DNA of 45,424 nucleotides, from contig SLPX01000122.1 in the NCBI GenBank assembly GCA_007131745.1, forward strand, positions 1 through 45,424. The letters are read 5' to 3'. Source of the stretch: Myxococcales bacterium (GTDB lineage Bacteria > Myxococcota > Polyangia > HGW-17 > SLPX01). The translations under genes were made by a program, and so were the position numbers. Under the pieces are notes generated by a model. It was given only the letters and a program-made list of their open reading frames with translations, was not told where the DNA came from and searched no databases. Every line of letters starts with the position of its first letter. Positions within the stretch are counted from its first letter, which is position 1. Positions 25,059-35,700 of this stretch are shown in pieces.

Positions 25059-26690
25059 ATGGCTAAGCTTGTCATAGTTTCAACCAACCCACCCCAGGAG
25101 TTCGAGCTCAGAGAGCTCAACACCATCGGACGTCATCCAGACAACACCATACAGGTTCTGGATCGTATAGTCTCAAAAGAACACGCTCAAGTGTTTCTTT
25201 CCCCCGACGGCAAATATGTGTTCAGAGACCTGGGAAGCCTTAACGGATCTTATCTGCGAGGTGAGCGGGTCATGGAACATGTCCTCGAAGAAGGGGACGA
25301 AGTTTCCATGGGTTCAACCCGATTCGTATATCGCGAAACCGATAAAAAACAGGAAGAACTCAACCAGGTAAGCATACAACCCCCAGAATTTCTGCAAAGT
25401 CACATTCGTCAAAAAATCGACGCGGAAGCAGCCAGAGAATTTCTTCCTGAAAAAGACATATACGATATCAACGTTTTAAGACGGGACTACGAAAAACTCA
25501 GAATCGCCTATGAAGTAGGTCATTTCCTCAGCCTTGATGTAAATCTTGACTCACTCTTGCAAAAGATCTTGGACAAAGCGTTCGACCTGCTGCCCGCCGA
25601 TCGAGGAGTGATTCTGCTGAAAGAAAAAGACAATGACTTCAAGCCCAGGGTTGTCAAGAGAAGAACCGACGGCAAGGGCAAAGATGAAAATGAAGATATA
25701 GCCATATCGAAAACCATTCTTAATGAAGTGACTGAAAACAAAACCGCGGTATTGTCCTCGGATGCTACCATGGACAGTCGTTTCAGCGGCGCTCACTCCA
25801 TCATAATGCAGGGAATACGTTCCACGATGAGCGTACCTTTGCTCTGGCGCGATGAACTTTTGGGCATAATTCACCTCGACAGCAGAATCGCCACCAGCGC
25901 GTTCACCGATAAAGACCTTCAAATACTTTCCAGTATCGCCAACCAAGCGGCAAACGCCATTCAGAATTCAATTCTTGCACGCGGTATTCAGCAGGAAGCC
26001 GCCATGCGCGCCCAGTTTGAACGGTTGTTGTCGCCCAACCTTGTGGACGAGATTCTTTCCGGCCAACTTCACTTGGAACAAGGCGGAGTACTTCGCAAGG
26101 TAACAATCCTTTTCGCTGATATCAGGGGTTTCACTTCCATGTCGGAGAGAAAACCTGCTCCTGAAATCGTCAGTATGCTCAACGAGTACTTCGAGCTTAT
26201 GGTCGACGTTCTTTTCAGGTTTCAGGGAACTCTCGACAAGTATGTGGGTGATGAAATCATGGCTCTATTCGGCGCTCCGGTTGAACACCCCGAGTCTCCC
26301 GGAAGGTCTGTTCGTTGCGCCGTTGAGATGATGAAAGTTCTCAGAGAGTTCAATCGCACAAGGATGGCTGAAGGCCAGGAACCAATTGAAATCGGCATAG
26401 GCATAAACACGGGAGAAGTCGTATGCGGAGCCATTGGCACATCCAAGACGATGCAGTATACAGTTGTGGGAGACGGAGTGAACCTCGCATCCCGACTCTG
26501 TTCTCTGGCCAAATCAGGCGAGATCCTCATTTCTGAAAACACGGCCGGTCTACTTGACGACAGCTTCGAAACCGTTTCGCTCCCTCCGGTGAAAGTCAAA
26601 GGCAAAGAAAAAGAGGTTAATATCTACAATGTCTTGTCCATAAAAGAAGATGGATGGCAAGATGATTTAACCTCCCCCATCAAGAGCTGA
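25059..26690 (+). CDS. FHA-GAF class III adenylate cyclase
   Basis: From ATG 25,059 the protein has 543 residues. An FHA domain (about 1-95) has G24-R25-H26, S39, H42 and N62-G63, the residues that bind phosphothreonine peptides. A GAF domain follows at about 150-305, then a linker and a class III cyclase domain (about 345-510). Both metal-binding aspartates are present (D354 in FADIRGFT, D398 in YVGDE). K394 and T468 fit the adenine-selecting pair of CyaB1-like enzymes, and N475 and R479 are the transition-state residues, so it should make cAMP from ATP. There is no membrane helix, so it is probably cytoplasmic. TTG at 25,044 would add five residues and is less likely. It converges on the giant TPR gene with 36 bases between, placing an FHA sensor beside an FHA-containing envelope complex. 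Confidence 0.93.
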   Translation: MAKLVIVSTNPPQEFELRELNTIGRHPDNTIQVLDRIVSKEHAQVFLSPDGKYVFRDLGSLNGSYLRGERVMEHVLEEGDEVSMGSTRFVYRETDKKQEELNQVSIQPPEFLQSHIRQKIDAEAAREFLPEKDIYDINVLRRDYEKLRIAYEVGHFLSLDVNLDSLLQKILDKAFDLLPADRGVILLKEKDNDFKPRVVKRRTDGKGKDENEDIAISKTILNEVTENKTAVLSSDATMDSRFSGAHSIIMQGIRSTMSVPLLWRDELLGIIHLDSRIATSAFTDKDLQILSSIANQAANAIQNSILARGIQQEAAMRAQFERLLSPNLVDEILSGQLHLEQGGVLRKVTILFADIRGFTSMSERKPAPEIVSMLNEYFELMVDVLFRFQGTLDKYVGDEIMALFGAPVEHPESPGRSVRCAVEMMKVLREFNRTRMAEGQEPIEIGIGINTGEVVCGAIGTSKTMQYTVVGDGVNLASRLCSLAKSGEILISENTAGLLDDSFETVSLPPVKVKGKEKEVNIYNVLSIKEDGWQDDLTSPIKS

Positions 26691-26726
26691 CTCAGAAACA
26701 AACCCCCCTCTGGCTATAAAAAAGAA

Positions 26727-29700
26727 TTACTGCTGGCCGATGGACATACCAAGCTGTTTCCGTATCTCGAAATACGGTTCACTCACGCTGTAAAGTACCA
26801 GATCGCTGAGTTTTTCCTCCATGGTTCTCCCTCCCACCGGAACGCCACCCCTATCGGAAACCCGAACCATGTTCGCCGCGACCGCCAGATCGTTGCACAA
26901 CACAAAGCCCGCCCTGTTAGTAGTCGCCTCCACACCATTTAACCATCGCGCCAAATCGACCGCCTCTGGGTTGGCCATCAATTTCTTTGCCATTGAATTC
27001 AGAACACTGAGCTGGGAAGGCTGAATCCCCTTTTGTATGAGTTGCGCCTGCTGCTGTAAAACAGCCGGATCTACACCGGGTAATTTCAGCTGCGGGTTTA
27101 CAAGCGTCAATGCTGAAAGAAGAAGTGATTTCAATGCCCCGGGGTTCACGTTGCCGAGAATCCTTAAGATCAGATGCTCCGGTCTCAAGTAACTTATTTC
27201 TCTGGCGATGGCAAATGCCAACTCTTTTTCATTTCTTCCTTGCAGCAAACTGCCGCCCGCTATACAAAACGGCAAAAGCTGCCCTTTTTCAATGGCCACT
27301 CCTGATACCATTCCACCAGGTTGCTGATCCCTGATATATAGATCAGGCATTGCTTGAATATTGAGCACTTGCAGCACGTAGTTAAACAACCTCGTAAACA
27401 TGAGCTTGTCGGTCGCAAGGGGCCTTGCATCTTTTCTCTTCAACCCGTACTGCTTGAGAGGACGACCGCTGGTGTATGCCACGGCAGGCGCGATAATCCC
27501 TAGAATAGCACCGATAATTCTATTCTCTTCTTCGTGGAAAATGAAGCGGGACCACATTTCATCTCCCAACCTCTGCTTCGCCCTGACCAGATTGTTTTGC
27601 GGATAGCTTTCCAAAAGCCTTTGCTCCTGAGGTTCTATCTTGCGGTAAAACCTCAAAGCAGAAGCCACGCACCAAGCTTTGTCGTACTCTCGCAATTCAG
27701 TGTTGTAGAGATGGAAAAGCTTCTTGAAAATGTCGACCCTGCCGGGTTCAAATTTAAGCACCCTCTGATATTCCACGACAGCTTTTTGCATTGCTTCCGG
27801 ACCGCCGATGGTCTCATAAAGCTCTCCCAGTATCTGGTGTCTTTGAGAATTGTCCGGATCCAGCTTTGCAGCAACGTCGAAAGCAGCTACAGCGGAATCG
27901 TAGTTGCGCATTCGCGATCTGTATATTTCCCCAAGCCCGTGCCACAACATCACTCCCAACTTTTCCTGGCCCTCCGGCGGCAACCGCTTGATCATTTTGC
28001 GGTAGTTCCTCTCCAATGCTTTCCAATCTTTTTTCTGGGTGCAAATTTTATCTAATGCCTCGAACGCTTTCAGGTGTTCCCAATTGTCGTCCAAGCAGCG
28101 ATTGAAATATTCCATGGATTCATCAAGGGCCTTCAACTCATCTCTGAATATTGCCGCTGCTGCGTAAGCATACTTGAAGCGAACTTTTGGATCCGACTCC
28201 ATCTCTATGAACTTGTCTATAATGCTTATCGCCTTTTTCCATTGCTTCGTGGAATAATAGCGTTCCATGAGCTTTTGCAGCACATAGTGAGATCCCGGAT
28301 CGATTTCAAGAGCCTCTTGGTAAGCCGCTATTGATTTTTGCGGATTAGCTTGTTTGTCATTGTAGATATCACCGATTTCCTCGAGAATCTTGAATTTCTC
28401 GTCTTCATCAGAGCTTTGAAGTAATGCTCTCTTTGCATGAATGACAGCATCCCAATCCTTCTGCTTTTCCTGGAGATCTATCACCGCCAAAAGCGTATCC
28501 CTGTGGGCGGGATCAACTTCGAGGGCTTTTTCGTACATGTTCAAAGCTTTTTTGCGTTGACCAAGCTTTTGTTTGATATTTCCCAACCGATAAAAAATAT
28601 CCGTTATTTCTTCGCTTGTCTGATCATCTCGATGATGAACAAGCATAGTCTGGAAGATCTTGAAGGACCGATCCCATTGCTCTTGATCATAAAGTATCTT
28701 GGCCATGCCCTTCAGTGTCGGCAGTTGTGTGGAATCTATGTCATAGGCCGCCTGGTAATACTTGAGCGCCTTGTCGAGTTTTCCCAGCTTGTGTGATGTG
28801 TAACCTGCTCGATAATATAGTTCGTTCAATTCCGACTTATCAGCGCCTTCAGCTTTTCGAACCAGCATGTCCATTATTGTTTCAAGCTGCTCGAAATCTT
28901 CATCCTCGAACAACAGAGCGCTCAAGGGTTTTGCCGCTTCTACATGTTCAGGATCCAGCTCAACCGCCCGGATCAACAGATCCTTTGCCATGGACTTTTC
29001 TTCGAGATAATCGAGGTAGATGATGCCGGCGTCTCTGAGCAGTCTCGTTCTTTCCAGTATATTATTTGTGTGCTCCTCCGCCTTTATCATCATCTTGGCG
29101 GCTTTCATCCAATCATTTCTTTCTTTATAGATTTCCGTCAACGCGGTCATTGAAGGCACATACGCGGGATCGAGTTCCAGTGCCTTGACATACTCTTCTT
29201 CAGCTCCTGCTACATCGTGCATCGCCTCCTGCAGAATATGTCCCGTTCTATGATGAATATCCACCTGCATGACCGGATCTTGTTCAAGCTCCGCCAGATG
29301 CTGCAACATTTCAAGGGCATTATCCCAATCTGAAACGTTTTCATAAAGCCTTGCCAGAGCCGTCACCGCCACCAGGTAATTTGTGTCATAGTCAAAAATA
29401 GCCCTGTAGGCGTCAATCGCCCTGTCAGGATCCTTCAACTCCCGCTCATAAACCTCTCCTGACAAGCGTAACAATTCTATCCTGTCAGCCGGGGAATGGA
29501 TCGCGTTTATATGCTTGGAATACGCATCCACAAGATCTTCCCACTGCGCTTCCTGTCGATACAATCGCTCCAGGGCTCGATATGCTTCTTCATTTTTTTC
29601 ATCGATAAGAAGGATTTTTTCGTAACACTCAGTGGCCCTGCTGACTTTGTCGAAATGCTCCTCCCATACAGCAGCCATCTGATTGTACTTTGTTATCCTT

Positions 29701-32700
29701 TCCTCGTCTGTTCCCACATAATCGAGTTGCTGTTCAAGAACATCCAGGTATTCTTCCATTTGCCCGGTTTTTTCGTAGAGTTTTTCCAGGCTCTTCAATG
29801 CCGGCAAATGCTGTGGATCGACCGTCAATATTTCCTTGTAGCTCTCTATCGCCCTATACGCGTCATCCAACCGATCCTCGTACAGTTCTCCAATGGAATA
29901 CTTTAGATCTATGACAGCGTCGGTATCTTCGACCAACTCAGCTTTCTTCTTCAAAATATCCACCAGGTTTTCCCACTGCTGACTCTGGCGGTAGAGCCGC
30001 TCCAAAGACTGGAGAGTCTTTTCGTTAGCGTCGTCTGATTGAAGCGATTTCTGATACGCTTGAATGGAAAGCTGTATAGCTTGGGCCGATTCCATAACAT
30101 TCGACAACTTGTTTTCGTAAATTTCTCCCATCTGGTAATAAAGAATCGTCAATACTGCTGGATCCTCTTCGAGTTCGGCCCTTCTGGTCAAAACCTGTAC
30201 CAATTCCGCCCATTGGCCCTGATGCTTGTAGAAGTCTCCCAAGCCGGCAAGAGCGGAACGATTGTTGTGATCCAACTGCAAGGCTTGTTTCAAAGAGGCG
30301 ATAGCATATTCAGGGTGGTTCAGCTTTTCTCCATACCAGCGGCCTATTTTTACAAGTAGTTCACATTTGGTCGCTACATCCGTAAGCTGTTGAACTTCCT
30401 CGTTGTACTTTGTAAGCAATTCATTCCACCTATCGGTGGCGCTGGCCAATCTCTCCAACTCATTGGCTGTTATTTCATTCGTGTAATCCAGCTCAAATGC
30501 AAAAAGAAGGGTTTGAAAAGCGGAATCCAGGTCAGGCGGAGCCATATTTTCTTCGTAAATCTTTGCTGTCTGCTGCAAAATTTCCACTCTGCCGTCGGTG
30601 CTTTGGATATACTCGATTCTTCCGAGCAAAATATCCACCAGTTTCGCCCATTCCTCGTTTTCACGATATATATTTTCAACGTTCGTAGAGGCTGTCATGT
30701 GCCCAGGATCCAACTCCAGCACCCTTTCATACGCTTCCGCAGCATTGACGGGGTGCATCTCCTTGTCCTCCCAAATGTTAGCTATCTGTAAAAGCACTTC
30801 GATCTTTTCGTTAATATCCGCCAGTGCATTTACTTTCTGCTCCAGCACCCGGACACATTCCGGCCAACGCATTTCCGCGGTAAACAATGTTTCCAGTTCA
30901 CCCAGCGCTTTGAAGCTGCCCGGATCCAGATCCAAAACACGCTGCCAAGCTTCAATGGCATCATCTGGGCGCATAAGAACTTGGCCCTGTAATTCGCCGA
31001 TCTGCCCATACAGATCTATGAGTTGTTCATCCGACATTTCCGCTTCGGTGGTTCCGATTCTGACCAATTCATAAAGTGTCTGGGCCTGCTCTTCCCATGC
31101 CTGAGTCTGGCGATACAACTCAGCCAGAACCCACAGCGCATAGGTGTTGGAAGGATCTATTTCCATGATCCGGTTAAAAACCCCTATGGCTTCCCTGTCC
31201 TGCTGCAGGTTGTCCCTGTGTATGCGCCCCAGCCTATCCAGCACACCTATCCGGTCCGCCGGCTCCTCCATCACATCAACTTGTCTTTCCAAGATCTCTA
31301 CAAGATCTTGCCACCGCGAAGCTTCCTCAAAAAGATCCGCCAACGCTTCCAGCGCCACAGGGTCTTCGCCCCTTAAATCAAGAACCTGGTGCCATTTCTG
31401 CTGAGCATCCTCTGGATCTTCCAGCGCGTCGGAAGCTATCTTTGCCATTCGGGCGTAACAATCAGCCATTTCAGAGTCACCGGCCGCAACATCCAAAAGT
31501 TGTTCGTACACCCCATACAGTTCCTTCCATTGTTCCCTGCCGAAATATATCTTTTCCAAGCCCTCCAACGCCCTTGGATTACGCATCTCTTCTTCCAGCA
31601 CTGCCTTATAGGATTTCACCGCTCCATCGGAATCCTCCAGAAAAACTTCCTGTATCTCGGCCAACCTGAAGTGAAAGCTGATTACATCATCAGGAACATC
31701 CGCCAACTCCACGCGGCGTTTTAAAACAGAAGCCAGCTCCTCATACATCCGGGCATGGGTATAAAGCCGATCCAATCCCGCCAGCGCTTCTGCATCTCTC
31801 TCATCAATGGCTAAAACCTTCAAAAGCGCGTCTTCCCACTGCGCGTGATCCTGGGTTCTGTTTTCACAAATACGCGCTTTTCTTAAAAGGATCATCTTCA
31901 TCAACCCGGGATCGTCCGCCTTGGTTTCCGAAGCTTTTTGATACACTTCCACCAAGTCCTCCCAGGAATCGGTGGAATCGGCCAATCTTTCCAGCTCTTC
32001 CACAACCAGTTCGGACGTGGGATCTTCCAAATATGCCGTTCCCCACCACCTGAAAGACTCTACGCTGTCAACAAGCTGATTTTCATAGATTTCCGCTATC
32101 CTCTGGATGGCCGCCATTCTGTCCACCAAGTCTTCGACGAATCCAAGCTGAACCTCGAGAATACGGACCAGCTTTTCCCAGTGCCCATGATCCGAGTAAA
32201 ACGGTTCCAGGATTTCCGCTATCTCAGGCTGTTTGATTCCTTCGGTAAACAGCAATTCCAAAGCAGCCAGTGTAGCCGAATGTCCCGGCAGCGTAGTCAG
32301 GATGTCGCGATAACATTCAAGCGCGGCATCCATATTGCCTATGTTTTGTTCGTAGATCTGTCCAAGACGAAACTGGAGACTCACCATTTCTTCATCCGAA
32401 ACAGACATTCGGATCTCCCGCCTCAGCACATCTGTGAGACTTTCCCATTTTTGCATGGCTTCAAACAATCGATCCAGAGACAAAACCGCCTGTCTGCATT
32501 CCGGATCATGTTCCAAAGCCCGCTCATATTTTCTTACGGCATTTTCCGGCTGCTCAAGTTCCTCCTCGTACACTCTGGCGACTTTCAACAACATGCTGAT
32601 TTGGAGTTGGCTGTCCAGGATTTTTTCAAGTTGATTCTCATACAACCCGGCAAGTGTCTCCCATGCTTCTGTTTGGGAAGCGAGTCTCTCCAGTTGACCT

Positions 32701-35700
32701 ATTGTCTGTTCGTTTGTGGGATCTTCCTCCAGCGCTCTTCCATAAGCATCAAAAGCTCTTTCATACGTTTCCAGTTGCTGTTCGTAAAGACCTGCCGCAC
32801 GATGCAAAAGGTCTACTCTTTGAGCGCTTTCCTCTGTGTGCTTGACCATTACTTCGTAAACATCCACCAGTTTTTCCCAGTCCATTCCCTCCCTGTAAAC
32901 AGGCTCCAAAACACCAGCGGCAAGCAACGGCTCTTTTTCACCGTGAACTATCCGGTCCAACGCTTCCAGGGTAGGATCGTGCGTCGGATCCATCTCCAAT
33001 ACCTCCCGGTAACACTCAACGGACCGGGAAAGATCTTCCATTTTCTGCTCCCACAACAAACCCATTCGATGTTTCAACCCCACAACCTCAGCCGAGCCTT
33101 CTGCCAATTCTTCTTCCCTCTCCAAAATATTCAGCAACTCATACCAGTTCTCGGTGGCTTCATATAAGCGATCCAACGCCTGTACTGCTTCGAGATCCTC
33201 CGGATCTATATCCAGAATCGAACGATAGGTTTCAATCGCGCGCAGAGCATCTTTCAACTCAACATCATACACCTGCCCCAGCACATAAAGCATCTTCTTG
33301 CGATCTTCATCCGTGGGCGCCAATTCAGCTTTTTTTATGTACACATCTTTAAGGTTCTCCCACCTCTCCTGATGCACGTAGAGTCCTTCCAGGGCGTTGA
33401 GGGACGCCATGTCGCTCTCATCCATCTCGAGAACCTTACTGTATATTTCTATCGCAGCATCCAGGTTTTCCAGAATATCCTTCTGAATCTGGGCGGCGCG
33501 ATAACATAGATTCTTTCTTTCTTCGATATCCGCTATCATCTCGGATTTTTTCAAAAGAATCTGAACCAGTCTGGATGAATCATCCATACGAGTAAACAAG
33601 TGCTCCAGTGCATCCGCTGCTTCAATTCGCTCGGGATTTATTTCGAGCACCTGATAATAGGCGGCCGCTGATTTCTCGAGATCCTCCAGTTGGGCATCGT
33701 ATATCTCGGCGACACGAGTAAGCAAAATGACCCCTAGCTCGGTGTCAACAGTGTCAGCCGCCTGTTTTCTGTAGAGCTGGACCAACTCCTCCCAATTGCC
33801 CAGCTCGCGGCATAACCGCTCAAGACGACTCTGGGTCTCTTCGTTCATAGGATCTTCTGCGAGCGCTCTTCCATAAGTTGCAAACGCTGAAGCCCCGTCA
33901 TCTCCGGCTATTTCGTACAGCTCTCCTATTCCATGAAGTAGTTCCAGCTTCTTGACCGGATCAAAAGTATTTTGGACCATCACCTCGTACACGCGTATCG
34001 AGTTTTGCCAATCGTCGCGCATCCGATAAATCGGCTCCAGAATCTGGGCAACATTGAGTTGGTGTTCCTCGCTGTTTAACATGGCTTCCAAAGACGCCAG
34101 TGCTTGTTCGTTTTCAGGATCCTCCTGAAGAACTTTCCTATAGGTTTCCACCGCAGCGCCTTCTTCACCGAGCCTGCTTTTTCTCAACTCGGCCAGGCGG
34201 TTGAGCAATACAACGTGCTCATCGCTGTCGGCATCAGTCAGATCAAGCTGCCGAGTCAAATTGTCCGCTAATTCATGCCAAGCCTCCTGTTGCGTGTAAA
34301 GCCGGTCAAGAGCTTGAAGCGCCTTCAAATTCGTATCGTCAGCCGTGATTATTTCTCTATACGTCTCAATGGCTTCGGGAATCTTTCCAAGCATCTCCTC
34401 CTGCAGGTAGGCCATCTGGAAAAACAGTTTTTCCCTGTCTTCAGAGTCAGTGGACAATTCGGTTTTCTTGCGATAAATCTCCAGAAGATCCGGCCATGCC
34501 TCCCGCCTGGAGAAAATCTGTTCCAACGCTTCCAAGGAATCCATATCATCCGGTTCGATGGCCAATGCGTTGCGATAAGCATCCACAGCGTGTTCCCAGT
34601 TTTCAAGTTGGGCATCTTGAATCCGCGCCAGGTTTATGAAAAGCTCCCTGCGCAAAGACGGGTCTATGTCCTTTTTTACCGCAGTATCATAAAGAGAAAC
34701 CAAATCGCGCCAGTTTTCATCTATTTCACAAATCTTAACCAATGCCCCGCGCGCTTGTTCATTGGTGGGGTCTTTCTCGAAAGCTCTTTTGTATGCATCA
34801 AATGCCTTGGAAGAATCCCCCAGACGCTGGCCCCATATTTCCCCTATTTTTAACAAAAGCTCCACCGATGTTTGCGGGGAGTCCTCATTGCCCTTGACCT
34901 GTATTTCGTATACATAGACAAGTTTTTCCCATTCAGCCTGCTCTTCGTATATTGGTTGCAGAATATTCGCCGCTTCCAACTTGAAATCTTCGTCTTCCAA
35001 CCTCTTTTCAAGAGATTCGCGGGCACCCTCGTGAATAGGATCGATTTCAAGAATATCCCTGTATGCAGATATAGCTTCCGCAGGAGATTCGAGCTTTGTC
35101 TCCTTAATTTGTCCAAGACGATATTTTGCTTCACATAGGCCTTTTCTGTCATCGGGATCTATAAGCATCAGCTTTCTTTCAAGAGTCCCGGCTAGTTCTT
35201 CCCATGATTCAGCGTTTTCGTAGAGACGATCCAATGCCTGCAAAGCATTGATGTCATCTCCCATCTCTATGATGTTCTTGTAGTGCCCTATCGCGTCCTG
35301 CGGATTCTCCAATTCCTCTTCAGAAAGCTGCGCCATCTTGAACAGTATTTCACGCCGCTTTTCTTCATCTACGACCAGGTCCAGTTTTCTGGTGTAAACT
35401 TGTACCAAATCCTCGAAAGACGCTTTGGCGATATACAATCTCTCCAATGCCTCAACAGCATCCAAATCATCCGGCAAAATTTCCAGAATGCTCTTGTTTA
35501 CTTCCAGAGCCTTTTCCAAATCCCCCAGCTCTTTTTCGTAGATACGGGCCACAACTCGACGTAGAGGAAGTGAATCTTCCGGTTCGGAAAATTTATCAAA
35601 CACCCCCTCATAAGCGCCCAAAAGACTGGTCCACTTTTTTGTTATATCGGCAAGACGTTCCAGCTCTTCCCTCACCCATTCTTCTTGCCACACGATGTCA

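Noticed and set aside
26691..26726. Bidirectional terminator between the cyclase and giant TPR genes
   Set aside because: No inverted repeat with a T tract is visible in the short convergent gap.
26730..27494. Active M48 metallopeptidase call for the giant TPR C-terminus
   Set aside because: The HExxH histidines are replaced by Arg and Tyr, so catalytic zinc binding is not supported; it is reported as a degenerate domain.
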